A program made the translations under genes and the position numbers. 64,000 nt of DNA from Alviniconcha marisindica (taxonomy: Eukaryota > Mollusca > Gastropoda > Provannidae). Shown piece after piece: positions 1-14,200 of the stretch. Location: contig JABMCL010002757.1 of NCBI GenBank assembly GCA_018857735.1, positions 513,501 through 577,500 of the forward strand, given 5' to 3'. The notes beneath the pieces are model-generated. The model made no database searches and had not been told where the DNA came from. It saw only the letters and a list, made by a program, of their open reading frames with translations. The stretch's first letter is position 1, and each line of letters begins with the position of its first letter.

Positions 1-362
1 GTCGCCTTCTTGGCATGAAGCTTGATGGATTAAATATGTATATATAAAAATATGCATGTTACTTTACCTCTGTAGGGATGCATATGTTCATGCTGATAGT
101 TGGTGAATTTGACCAATTTTCAAAATCTCAGGAGCTTGAGAAAATATCATAAGTTCTGTTTGTTTTTCTGTTTGGAATATGAGCTGGCTGAGCGGGAGCT
201 TCAGAAAATGTCATAACTTCCGTTTCTGGTCTTGTGAGCTGAACTCTCCTAAACAAAAAAATTTGGTTGAGCAGTTGAATTTATGAGCATGACAGTGATT
301 AGTTATGGAGAAATTACCCTGGTCATTTTATTTGTATGATGACTGGTGTTCATTTTGTTCAG

Positions 363-943
363 GTGTTTCCACCACTGCGTTTGGAGCCGAAGAACATCAC
401 ACTGATTATCGGAGCCAAGTTTCAGGTAACGTATCCAGTAACATATCACCTGACAACTGCAGGCACATTTTGTTGTTGTTGATCAGTACTGACCATTTCA
501 TACGAAATGATGTACTAGGTGACAGGGGGTTACACCGGGTGACAGGGTTGGTTATGACATGGACATTTTGTGGGTGTTTAGACCACTGTGCCACTGCTGT
601 TGCAGGTGATTGCTGTTGGGGGACCTCAGCCTCAGAGCACTGTGCAGTTCTCTATTGTGAACTCAGACATTTCTTCAGTGTCATCCAGCGGCCTGCTGGA
701 AGCCCTTGCGCTGGGCACAACGCGTGTGGTGGGGAAGGCTGTTGGTGTGGACCCGCTCACTGGGGAGTCTGTTGTCTACTCTCAGGTGTGTAGCTGTCCA
801 GTCACTGCACGTGTGTGTGTGTGTGTGTGCATATCAATTTGTGAATTCTCTCTGTGTGTGTCTCACTGTCTGTCCAGCTGTTTCACGCTGTATCTGAGTG
901 TGTCTGCCTCTCTCTCACTGTCTCTGTTTGTCTCTCCTCTCTG

Positions 944-1000
<57 letters not shown>

Positions 1001-4000
1001 CTCTCAGTGACCCACCCGAGTGGTTGGGGTCTGTGGATACAGAAATGTAGGCTTCCAGTGCTGAAAATATAGGGATATGAAAGTCCTCTGTCACAAGCAT
1101 TTTACCAGCCATACTTCTTTCTATCTTCAGCGTGTGATTTGATCACTTGCATTTCCACCCAGATATAACCACTGAGGTTGACTGGGTGATAAATATCTAG
1201 AATCAGTTGATCAGTTCTGGTTCCAAGGCAGTTCTTTCTGACGTACTCTCTACTTTTAGCAAGCAATATTGATCACATGAAAAATGTCTTGTTCCTTCAG
1301 TTTCATGTTAGCAGTGCACTACCTCACTGTTAAAAGTACTGTTCACTTCAATCTGGCATGTGAGGATGTACCTCTGGTGGAGTTTATGTACCTTGTATTT
1401 ACACGCATGCCAGGTGAGAGTTACCGTAGACAACTCAGGTCTTTGTTGTTGTACTTATGTTATGTATTTCAAGCACTAATTAATTCCCTTGTGTGTTGAT
1501 AGTGGCTTGTGAGGTTTGGCCGCTGTCCTCTTGACACTCCTTCACGTGGACGGTCCCAGCTGCTTGGTGTAAAGAGGACCCCACTGTCTTTTGATGTTTC
1601 TGCATGTGACCTTTTCTTTTTCTCTCTCGCACAGGATGATGCCATTGTGAATGTGGTGCCGCTGAGAGGAATCAGAATTTACGCCCCTCTTTCTCGTCTG
1701 CAAACAGGAACAAGGGTATGTTACTGTGTGCAAATCTATACTGAATTCTTGTATGTTACTGTGCGCAAATCTGTACTGAATTCTTGTTTAACAAAGTTTG
1801 TTGTTGGTGTGTAAAAAAACAAAAAGTCAGAAACAGAGCTGACTGCTAGCATTCTGAAAAAAGATCAAAACTCAGAAATGGTTAACTGTCCGCTTGTTAC
1901 AGTTGCTTGAAAAAGGAGATCTACACCAAAATTTGCTCCTTGCAGTGTATTGTTCATTGAAAAGTGTCCTTTTGTGTGTTTTGATCTTATTATTGATATG
2001 TTTGGCCCCTTTATGACTATTTGTGTGGGTTCATTTTGTTGCTTTTCTGTTGCTGCTTTTTTCATTTTTACAAAACTGTATTGGACAGTGATATCAATGA
2101 ATATAGTGCAGTGAAACCATTCTTCTGTTTATTTATGATTATTTGTGCATGTTTGTTGTGTTGCTCCTTTTTTCACTTTTACAAATTGTGACATCAGTGA
2201 ATTTAGTGCAGTGAAACCGTTCTCTCTTAAAACCGGCCTAAAAATCAAACAGAAGTTGTCTTAAAAGTAAAATGTAGGTAGTCAGTCAACTGATTTTGGG
2301 TCCTTAAGTGTTTCTTTTAATTGATGAATGATTGCTACAGATGTTTGCACTCCCTTTCAGATGCCTGTGTATGCGATGGGTGTGACGGAACATGAGACTC
2401 CATTCTCATTCGGTTCATCCCTCCCTCCACTGACCTTCACCTGGGCTGTCAACAGTCGTGAGGTGCTGCACCTGGAGTCTGTCTACCATGGGGTCAGTAG
2501 TTGTTTGACTTCTCTTTACCTTCTTCTGTTACTTTCTGCAGTGTGCAGCTCCTTCCTCTTGTTCCCTTTTCCCTTCCTCTGCTGTTCAATGCAGTATGCA
2601 GCTCCTTCCTCTTGTTCCCTTCCTCTGCTACTCACTGCAGTGTGCAGCTCCTTCCTCTTGTTCCCTTCCTCTGCTACTCATTGCAGTGTGCAGCTTCTTC
2701 CTCTTGTTCCCTTCCTCTGCTACTGCAGTGTGCAGCTCCTTCTTGTTCCCCTTTCCCTTCCTCTGCTAGTCACTGCAGTGTGCAGCTCCTTCCTCTTGTT
2801 CCCTTCCTCTGCTACTCACTGCAGTGTGCAGCTCCTTCCTCTTGTTCCCCTTTCCTTTCCTCTGCTACTCACTGCAGTGTGCAGCTCCTTCCTCTTGTTC
2901 CCTTTCCTTTCCTCTGCTACTCACTGCAGTGTGCAGCTCCTTCCTCTTGTTCCCTTTCCTTTCCTCTGCTACTCACTGCAGTGTGCAGCTCCTTCCTCTT
3001 GTTCCCTTCCTCTGCTACCTGCAGTGTGCAGCTCCTCTCTTGTTCCTTTCCCTTCCTCTGCTACTCACTGCAGTGTGCAGCTCCTTCTCTCTTGTTCTGT
3101 TTTCCCTTCCTCTGCTACTCACTGCAGTGTGCAGCTCCTTCCTCTTGTTCTGTTTTCCCTTCCTCTGCTACTCACTGCAGTGTGCAGCTCCTTCCTCTTG
3201 TTCTGTTTTCCCTTCCTCTGCTACTCACTGCAGTGTGCAGCTCCTTCCTCTTGTTCTGTTTTCCCTTCCTCTGCTACTCACTGCAGTGTGCAGCTCCTTC
3301 CTCTTGTTTAAAGAACACATTTTGACAAAGGGAACATTCTGGATGTTGCTAATTGTTTTCGAACAATCCAACAAGTAGATTTATTTGATTCTTTGATGGT
3401 GTCAGTATTTTTTTTTTTGTCAGTGTGTTTTGCTTTATGTTTAGGGTCATTTAGCTAATTCCTTTCTTATTTTTTAACTTGACTGCAGTATCTGCTTTAA
3501 AAATATTAAAGAAAATTCCCCTGAGGTGATTGTGTGGTTGATAGCATGCTAAAATAAAACAAACTTATCAGCTGACTTTTAAATAAATAACGGCACTTTT
3601 GTTTACTTGGGATGCTAGTCCTATTTCTGTATGATTTTAGACTCTAGTGTTTCTCGTGTTTTAAACTTTCTGTTATTTTATGGTTGGCATGAATGCATGA
3701 GTGAGTGTACTTTGTGGCACCATGGCATATTAAATACCTCAGGCCTTTGCCACCTGGCAGTGAAGTTGTATTGTCTTCCATTAATTCTGTTATTTGAAAC
3801 CATGTCTGCCTGTACAGAGAGACATAAAGCTGAGCCCCGAAAACAGCTTTGCACAGCAGGTGTTTGCTGAGGAAACGGGTCATGTGACCGTGAGTCTTGT
3901 CGTGCGTGCCAAGGATGGCAGCAGCTTGCAGATCTCTGGCGCTACTCTTCGTGACGACATTCAGATACAGGTATTGCACTCTGACATTTTGATCTGGGTA

Positions 4001-4872
4001 TCACACTCTGTCTCTGTGTTTATGTACCTGCTGTATGTGATGAAATTCAGATACAGGTATCGACCTCTGTCTGTGTCTTTATGTACCTGCTCTATGTGAC
4101 ATTCAGATACAGGTATCACACTCTGTGTATTTAGGTACCTGCTCTGTGTGATTACATTCAGATACAGGTATCACACTGTGTATTTAGGTACCTGCTCTGT
4201 GTGACTACATTCAGATACAGGTATCACACTCTGTGCGTTTATGTACCTGCTGCATGATGACATTCAGATACAGGTATCACCCTCTGTCTGTCTTTATGTA
4301 CATCCTCTGTGTGACATTCAGATACAGGTATCACACTGTGTATTTAGGTACCTGCTCTGTGTGACTACATTCAGATACAGGTATCACACTCTGTGCGTTT
4401 ATGTACCTGCTCTACATGATGACATTCAGATACAGGCATCACACACTGTGTGTTTATGTACCTGCCCTACATGATGACATTCAGACACAGGTATCACACT
4501 CTGTGTATTTATGGACCTGTTTATGTGAATGAATTGTGGGGTGTGGGGGTGGGGAGTTATTAAGAAGAAACTGACATGTATATTTCTGGTGTATATAATT
4601 TATGTAATTTTATACAGGATTCAGACAAACCTAGCACTGTAATTGCTTTGCTCTCTTGAATTGTAGTTGGGTGTCCCGTCCCCCCCTCCCCCCCCCAACT
4701 TTTGCTGGGACTTGGATTTTTAATAAGATGAGAACCTGAAGACGAAATGCAAACAGTGTTTTTGACCTTCACGTTGCTGCACTGTGAGAAGTTGGCCAGT
4801 GATTTTGCTGTAGTTACTAGTTCTCCTTGTGGAGCCTAGTGTGCTATAGCTTTATTCATGGTGACCAGAGCA

Positions 4873-4905
<33 letters not shown>

Positions 4906-4909
4906 TGCG

Positions 4910-4944
<35 letters not shown>

Positions 4945-7289
4945 CATGCCAGGTGTTTGACAAGCTGCAGTTGACCAGCCCTCAGTCCTGTGATGGCCAG
5001 ATCCGGCTGACCCCCAACACGGAGACCACCATCAGGACCAACAGGTCAGTGGATGGTTTCCAGATCTAGTCAGTCAAATGCTTTCTGTTGCAAATGTCTG
5101 TTGTTGGTTTTGCTCCGTGCCCGGGAGTCTGAGTCATTGCTCAGTTGCCACGGCGTCTTCAAGCTTTTTGAAGTGTTCATTAGTCGAGGCATGGGTAGAT
5201 GCAATTCGTGTGTTTTGGGGTGAATTTTAATATTGTGAATTTGGGTGTACGTGATTTGTAGGTGTGTTTTGCTGATTTATTGATGAATCTCTTCCTTATT
5301 GGTTTTGTTTGCTTGTCTGTGTGTTGCAGAGATGTTGCTGCCTTCATGAGTTACTCAGTGGTGAGTGAGAACGGCGACGTCCCCGTGGTGAGCGTGGGCA
5401 AGAACGGTCAGCTGGTGTCTGGACCCATACCTGGCAACGCTGTCGTCCACGTCACTGCTCTGGAAGAGTTTGGGATCAACCAGACGCTTGTCTTTCTTGT
5501 CAAGGTCAGTATGGCTTAGAGCTTTGTAGAGATGAGGCGGTCTGGCTTAGCGATGAAATCTGTTTATATAGCATGTATGTGTACTGTTGGTTCCTGCACC
5601 GTTTCTGTCTTTGGGCCCTCTACGTGGAATGAACCCTCTGGACTCATTCAGATCTAACCATAAGACATTCTTTTTTCTTTTGTAAACTAGACCTGCCATG
5701 TTTTCTGCTCTGTGCTGCTATTTTCCTCTGCTGCAAGTTCCCATTTGGTATCTGTTGCTGTAACACTCACAGATGCCTTTGCATGTACTTGGCTGCTCTC
5801 TCTGGACAAGACTTTGCACCACGTAAATACCATCATTTTGATTATTATTATTATTGTAAGTGTCCATTTAGGGTCATATGGTGGAGGACCACAGATGCAG
5901 AGATTAAAGCTATCTTTTGCTTACATTCCAGGTCTACAAAAGTTGTTTTTTAAACTTCAAGTGGGTCAGAACATAGCTTCATCAGACACTTAAACAAGAC
6001 ACTTGTCTCAGCTGTTGTAGCATTCCCCAGCTGAACACTCCCCAGGGCCACCCAGCTGTGTATTCACAAACATATTCCACAGGGTGAGAGGATTGCATGA
6101 CTGTTGCTTATTGCCCCGCCACATGAGCAGCCTCACACCATCTTTGGAGGATTTAATCTCCATTTCTGGAGGGTGGATGATGTTACACAGAGAGCTTATC
6201 ATGGCTGAAGATAGTCCCTACATGACTATGTAGCAAACAACGACATTTGAATGTAGCCTTGGTGTTCTGGCTGGTGTCAGTGTGTTGTGACAGCCCAAGC
6301 CATGGCAGAGCTCGTCTTGATACCTTTTGAGCCAAACATACATGTTTGTACTGTGTGAGGGGGATGCATGTCTGTACCCTTTTAGGAAAACATACTTCTG
6401 CACTCTTTCAGGTGAAGCCGGTGTCCTACCTGATGCTGAATCTGGACACTGCCTTGAGAACCAGCGGCACACCCCTTTCTGCCATACCTGTAGGTGCCAC
6501 TCTTCAGTTCTCTGTCAGCTACCATGATGACATTGGGGAAACATTCTACGCAGCCAATATCCAGCTAGGCATCAGATGCAGCAGGTGAACAGTCACAGTG
6601 TGTTGTCATTTGTCATCAGTTGTTGTGGTTTATGTTACTGCATCGAATGTGTCTCAGTCAGTCTGTGTCACATTTGTCTGTTGCTGTAAGAATGGATCAG
6701 TCTGTGTGTCACCTTTGTGTGTTACTATAAGACTGTATCATCTGTGTGTCTGTTTTGAGACTGTATTGTCTGTGTGTCTGGTTTTGAGACTGTATCATCT
6801 GTGTGTCTGGTTTAGAGACTGTATCATCTGTGTGTCTGGTTTTGAGACTGTATCATCTGTGTGTCTGGTTTTGGTGCAGGTGAACTGTTGTTTACATTTT
6901 TTCTTGATTGAACCATGTTGGCATGAGAAGGTGTGGTTTTGTAAGATGTCAGAAGGAAGAAATCTTTGAGCAGTTTTCAAAACCCATCACAGTGCTGAAA
7001 CTAGTTTAGGATGTAAACTGCGACTGAATCAACCTGGTTTGGTGGATGCTTTTCCAGGTATGACCTGCTTCATGTGTCGAATGGAGCATCCAACAGCTCC
7101 TTAGTGGTGCGGGCAGCGGAGGAGGGACAAACAACTTTGAAGGTCAGTCTCTTTGTTGAACAGTGTCCCCAAATTTGTCCAGTTATTTTTTGACAATTGG
7201 GTTGCCTTCCTTTTGAGAAATTTAGGTGATGCCACCTGGCCTCTGAATTTTTTATTTGGCACATGCATGCACACACACACATACACACA

Positions 7290-7337
<48 letters not shown>

Positions 7338-8256
7338 AAGACCCACCTGCACACACACACACACACACATACTCACAAAGACACCCCCCCCCACACACAC
7401 ACACACACACACACATACACACACACACGCTTCAGACTCATGGTAGATGTAAGCACCATATAAATACTTTTTTACATTACATTATGCACACACACACACA
7501 CACAGAATGCAGTTTTGCCCTGGTGATGACCCACTGCCAACACTGTGTGATGACTGTGGCTGCAGGTGTGGGACAAGAAGAACCCCTGGGTGGCTGACTA
7601 CATTAGCATTCCTGTGATGCCTGCCATCTCACCGGCCCATGCCGTCCTGGCCCTGGCCTCCACCATGTGCTTCAACACACCCATCGTCACTGACAAAGGT
7701 CAGACTTTTGGGAAGGGGGGGGGGATGGGGGGGGGGCATTGGTCTACAGGTGGACATGTACACCTGGAGCACACAGAGAGCTCAGACTTGCAGGGGATGG
7801 TTGAGTTGCTGTGTGGGCACTGGTCTACAGGTGGAAATATTTATAACGTTGTGTGTTCATGACAGGTGAGGGTGCAGTGTGGGCAGTGGTCGACAGGTGG
7901 GCATGTTTATAATTGTGTGTTCATGACAGGTGAGACAGGTGAGTGGCACAGTGTGGGCACTGGTCTACAGGTGGACATGTTTATAACATTGACTGTTGTT
8001 TGCTCATGACAGTTGAGACAGGTGAGTGGCACAGTGTGGGCACTGGTCTACAGCTGGACATGTTTATAACATTAACTATTGTTTGCTCATGACAGGTGAG
8101 ACAGGTGAGTGGCGCAGTGTGGGCACTGGTCTACAGGTGGACATAGGCACAGGTGTTGGCCGAGCCGTGGCAGTGGGACATTCACTACTCAGCTACTCTG
8201 TCTCTGATGACATCATCACCAACACAGAGGTACAGTGGTTGGCTCTGTATGTGTGT

Positions 8257-8287
<31 letters not shown>

Positions 8288-11200
8288 GTCATGTTTGTAT
8301 GTGGGGTTCAGATGTGTTTGTGCTGGTCAGATGTGTATGAGTGGGTCTGATGTATATGTGTAACTGAGTGTGAAACTGTACACTTGAAAGACATTGTGAA
8401 TGATTTAGTTACAAGTAGAATAGTCCAGCAACTTGATGCTGTAGCTGCAACTACCTGTACCCATCAGGGTTCTCCACTCCTTTTCTACTACTAGGACTGT
8501 TATGGTTCTTGGCTTTTGTGCCAGTTGGACTTGTGAACTTGCCTGTATTGTGTGTTTGGGGACTGGCCTGGTTGGGCTGGCTACAGTCTGACACTGGTTT
8601 GCTGCAGGTGACTGTGAAACCTGTGGAGAGGATTGAAGTGAGGCCCAGCGTGAAGTACCTGACCACCTACCCTGCTGCTGTTGTGCCCCTCATCCCCGTC
8701 ATCTTCACCTCCCCTTCTGCTCTCAAAGGTAACGCAGCCATTCACCTGCCCATTGGCCACCACCTCCAACAGTTCTTGCGGTTCTTCTGCATTTTTCAGT
8801 GCCATGATTGTTGGGCTGTGAGACTTTAGGGAAACAGTCCCCCGTCAGTCTCCAGTTGCATTTCCCCTGTGGTTTGTCCGCTCTGTTTGTCCTGCAGTTG
8901 CACGTGCAGGAAGGGGTGTCCTGTGAATTGCATGTCTGTGGCTGCTCTTTCTATCCTTGTATGTCTATATGTAGTCATTGACATTGTGTATGCTTGTGGG
9001 CCAAATGTGGTGGCCGCTTTTATGGCTTTTCACAGCAAATATCTGTGCCAGCCTGACTGGCTGAAGGTGCTGTCTTGTGAGTGGCAGCCTAGAACCTTGT
9101 GGGCCTTTGAACCCCGTTTCAGTTTAACTGTGTTTTTGAGTGTCATTGAACCATGATGTTTCACTTTGATTGCCTGTGTTTTTGAGTGTCATTGAACCAT
9201 GTTTCTGTTAGCCCGTGTTTTTGAGTGTCATTGAACCATGATGTTTCTGTTAGCCTGTGTTTTTGAGTGTCATTGAACCATGATGTTTCTGTTAGCCTGT
9301 CATGTTTTAGTTTGACTGCTTGTATTTTTGAGTGCCATTGAACCATGATTCAGTTTGACATTGTTTTTGAGTATCATTAACTGAATCAGTTTACTGCTGC
9401 ATTTCATTGGCAGGTTTTGGTCAGTTTTGCAACTGTGTGTACGATACTTGTTTTTCAAAGTAGAAATCCCACTTGACAGCAATTAAGCTTATGTTTTGAG
9501 CATGTTGAAATTCTTGCAGCTGAGTTTCATTGCGTTGTTGTTTCTTTTTGCATTGGCAGGCCACAACTGTAGCACACCAGCGGAGGACCGGAAGCTGGGG
9601 TACAAAGCTCCCATCATACCTTTCCTGTGTGAGCTACAGCTGACCAATCACCAGTCGGACATTGGTGTGGCAGACCTCTTTGCTGCCCGACCTGTATTTG
9701 ATCTTGTGTCAGGTATAACTAAGTTGATTGGCAGTTGACAAATTTTGATTCCTTTTGGGGGGGGGGGGGGGGGGGTTGTGTTGTTGACTGGTTGAGATTT
9801 TATTGTGCTAACTCACCTAAATTTGTGCAAGTAGATTTTTTTAGATTTTTTTTTAGATAGCAACAAAAGAGGATTTATTTTTATTTTTACAATTTAAACC
9901 TTTATTGTGTTTCAAGTTGTCATATGGAGATAGTTATATTGGTATGGTTGTCATATGGGAATATTTATGTTGTATAGTGTTATGACATAGGGAATTATAT
10001 TGTTATATAGGCCTACCACAGCAAATGTTTCCTTATATCTGAGCAGCATCTGCTAATAATACACACTGCTTATATGGGTAGAGCTGTTTGTGTGAAAGGA
10101 GAGATCTACTATATATGACAAGTCAGATTGCTGGGGACGAAGCAGCATCTGATGTATCATAGACTTCGGGAATAAACAACATTCAGAGGAAGAAAAGTCC
10201 ACTTAGTTTTACCAGACTTTTTAGCAGCTCGCAGGTGTTATTTGGGAGTGCCCAGTGAGTCAGTATGTGGCAGAGGTGATTGGCATAGAGAAGTGTCAAC
10301 ATTGTGTTACAGGTGAACATGGATGTTGGATACAGCCCGTGGCCACCCCCCAGACTCTGCAGACTGCCGCCACCCTCCTCTCCGCACTAGACTTGACCGT
10401 CACTCTGCCGCGCTTGGACGGACAGCATGAGGTACGCTCGGACATAACCCAACTGGACTTGCTGCCGGCGTTCCACGTGTACAACACTGAGCTGCACCTC
10501 ACCACGCTGTCTCCCCTGGCGTCCATCCGCGTGGCCACTCTGCCGAAAGTGATGGAGCACATCAAGGTAACCGTATTCAAGTTCCTGTCTTTGCACCCCT
10601 GCCCCCAATGTAGTTAAGGGTAGTTGTTGTTGGAGTCCGTGTCCGTCTGTCCGTGTTTCAGGGTTTTGTCCGGATCTTCTGAGCCACTCAGCCTTTTGTG
10701 ATTGAAATTTATTTTGGGGAGTGCTTCGTTGTCCCTTGTGGGAAACTCCGGTCACGGCAGCCGCAAGAGCAGCGCTACCCATTCCTATCAGTGTGCGCAG
10801 TATTTTTGTGTGTCCAAACAATGGTATGGCTGCCAGTGTTTGGGATTTTTAATGTGCTCACAGATGTTGATGCATGTGATTGCACACGAGGGCTGTATGG
10901 ACACTGTAAGCGAGTCTGCACTGGAAGTTGGTGCTGGGAGAAAAAATCCCTTGCCGCACCAGGGACTGGAAGCTGTGTCAGTATTGTGCCTGGCTTTTCA
11001 GTCAGATGCTCTGCCAACTGCGCTATTGTATTGTGGTGCATCATCATGAGACAGAGTGTCATACAAAAAGACTGGTCTGCTGTCTTGAAGGTTAAGGTCA
11101 CTGTGAGGGCTCATATGATCAAAATTTGCTGCTTCTGCTTTATCTTCTGAACTGCTGATTGTTTTGAAACCAGTATTAGTTTGATGGTACATCGTCATAT

Positions 11201-14200
11201 GCCTGAGTGTCCTATGAGAAGAGTGGATTGCTGCCTCCAAGGTCAAGGTCACAGTAAAGGTTAAAAATGTCATTGAACGTCTGTTTGGATATGTTCTGAA
11301 CCTTTTGCGCTGCTGTCTTGGAGCGCTTCAGTATAGCCGTGGCAACAGTTCCTGCTTTAGTCCTGTACTCCTTTCCTTCTGCGCTGTCTCGTTACCAGGT
11401 CAAGGTAACCATAACTAAGGGGCTTTCTCTCTTCTCTCACTCGATACCTCTTGGGTTGTTTCACCTGGGAGCTCCGCACCTTGAGTTTTTCAGGGGCCAC
11501 TTCTTGCTGGGGGCTCTCTTATCTTGCTTTTGACTTCTCCAGTGAACGAGGGCTCTCCTCTCTTCTTCAGTACTTTGCCTTCTTGGGTTGCTTCAGCTGT
11601 GGATTTTCTCTGCTGTTCTCACTGCCTTCTGTTCCTTGCGAGTGCTTGTTCAGGTGGTTGCGATACTGGCGGAGCATTATGCCTACAAAGGCAAACTGGC
11701 TGTAGGCAGACCTCAGCAGCAGTTGGTCAGTCATGCTAAGATGGGTGCTGTTCTTTTTCCACAACTGTTTTTCTTATGTTCATTGCTGTTGATGTGTATC
11801 ATGTGGTGTGTGGGTGCATGTGTGCGTGCGTGTGTGTGTGTGCATGCGTGCGTGTGTGTCGTTCCTGCAGTTCACCCCTGGTTTTCCTCTGTTTAGGTCA
11901 CTGCAAGTGACCCCACCCTGGTGGACGTGCTGAGCCCTGAAACAGACCCCCAGTCAGGTGCAGTAGTGCTGTACCCAGTGCGCCTGCGAGACTCACTCAC
12001 CCTGTGGGAGAGAGAGCAGCTTGACCTGTACGTGGAGCTCAGTAACCAGCGCACCGGGCAGAAACAGCGTGTGCCCATCTACGTCAAGCTGGTGGGACTT
12101 AAACCCGACATTTCACGTAAGTTGTGTTGTCCTGTCATTTCCTTCTGTTTTAAGTTAAGATTTTAGTGACCGGTTGCGCTAACATGAGAAATTGCTTGGT
12201 TGTGTATTTCTTGTGGGGAGGGTGTGAGCTTATTGCCGCCTACAGGACTGCTGGTTTTCTTCCAATGGATAAGTGCCGGGCATATGTCTGTTTTCACATT
12301 TCCCAGGATTTATATGGCCAATGGACTATGTAAGAAGCTACTGAGTTCCTGGATAGCTCAGAGTTCATGTGGACAATGGACTGTCTGTTTAAACTTGTCC
12401 CACTTGGTTGTCTTGTGAATGCAGGTTTGGGATCGTACAGACAGGATGTGGGCTGGAGCTACCTGATTCGATCAACGCTGAATAACTACCAGTCCTGGTT
12501 TGTGCTGCTCATCATCATCCTGGCCACAGGGGCGGCCGTGCTTGTCGGTAAGTTGCCAGGCTACCTTCCTGTCCGTCAGCTTTGTTGTCGTGGTAGATCC
12601 AAACACTTAAGAGGTTCAAAAGAACGCTATTTATTTGGGCACTGGACATGAAAACAACATAGCAAAACCAAATGCAGTTTTGTGTCCTAGTTCTGTATCT
12701 CATTTTTCACCATTTAACTATTGTTTTGTAGCTTGATAAAGGGGGAGTGTCTGTGTTACTTTTTGCTGTTGTTGTTGATAAATGTCTTAGTTGTTGATAA
12801 ATGTCTTAGTAACTTTCTTTTTTTATAAGCATCTGTGTTACTTTCTTAAGGCAAGTGTCTTGGTGACTTTCATTTTTGTAAGCATCAGTGCTAAAAAAAA
12901 TTGGTGACTTTCTTTTTGGCAAGCACCTGTGTTTTTTTTATTGGTAAGTATCCTGGTCACTTTTTCTGGTAAGTAGCTGTGTTTTTTATTGGTATGTATC
13001 TTGGTCAGTTTCTATTTGGTAAGTACCTGTGTTATTTCTTATTGGTAAATTGGTAAGTATATTGGTTAGTTTCTTTTTGGTACCTGTGTTATTTCTTATT
13101 GATACGTATCTTAGTCACTTTCTCTTTGATAAGTACCTGTGTTACTCTCTTATTGGTCACTTTTGGCAAGTATCTTGGTCACTTTCTTACTCAGTACTGG
13201 TAAATGTCTCTGCTACTTTTTAGTATGTCGGTAGCTTTGCTGTTTTCTTATCAGCAAATATCTGTGCTGCTTTCTCCTTGTTGTCTTGGTTGCTTTTTTT
13301 CAAATGTCTGCCATTTTTCTCTCTGTGGGCTGGTGAGGAACATATTTGCAGACAAGTTGCCTTTTCCCACATAACCAGGGCCCATCTGAGAGTGAAGGGG
13401 GCTTGTGCAGAGTGGACACTTTTAGTTTATACTTCATTGATTGTCACTGTGGCTCTCTCACCGGTATTTTTGAGTCTTTCAGGGAAATCAAGCCACGGCT
13501 GTGTCATGCTACCCAGCCAGAATTGAGGTCATGTCCCTGTTTTTGTACAGGGACAAGATTATATTCCCCTTTCAACCAATTGACTGCAAGTTTCCTTTCA
13601 CACCAATTAACCCAATTAACAATTCCTAACAGCCTCATAATAGTTTCAGTTAATCTACAACTTCCCTGCATAGGTCTAATTTGATCTTCCACTGTTTAAA
13701 AAACCAGTGTCACGGAATATGAATTTTGTGTTGTCCTTTCTGTAGGCTACCATGCAATTGTGGGTCCTCGCTACAAAGCTACAGCCACATCTAACGTGTT
13801 TCTGAACCAGAGCGGTACCCCTCAGCCCTCCACCCCTCACGGCTTTCTGCGGCCATCCTCTCCTCCAGGTCAGTGCGTCACAGGTGGATTTCCTGGTGAA
13901 CTGGATTGGTTGATTTATGCTTGATTTACTGGTAAACTTGACTGGTTGGTTTACTGGTGAACTGGATTTGTGATTTACTGGTAAACTGGATTGGTTGATT
14001 TATGGGTAAACTTTACTGGCTGAAAATTTGACTAGCTGATTTACTGGTAAACTTGACTGGTTGGTTTATTGGATTTGTTGATTTACTGATAAATGGGATT
14101 GGTCAATTTACTGGTAAACCGGATTGGTTGATTTACTGGTAAACTTTACTGGTTGATTTACTAGTGAACCAGACTGGTCAAGTTACTGATAAACTTGACT

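Noticed and set aside
2328..3378. Three overlapping ORFs up to 327 codons
   Set aside because: They are translations of the pyrimidine-rich minisatellite; several frames are open at once, which indicates composition rather than coding.
11588..11740. Exon-like text (VQVVAILAEHYAYKGKLAVG) in a NUP210 intron
   Set aside because: The exons at 10313-10566 and 11897-12116 join directly in phase and match the family without an extra segment.
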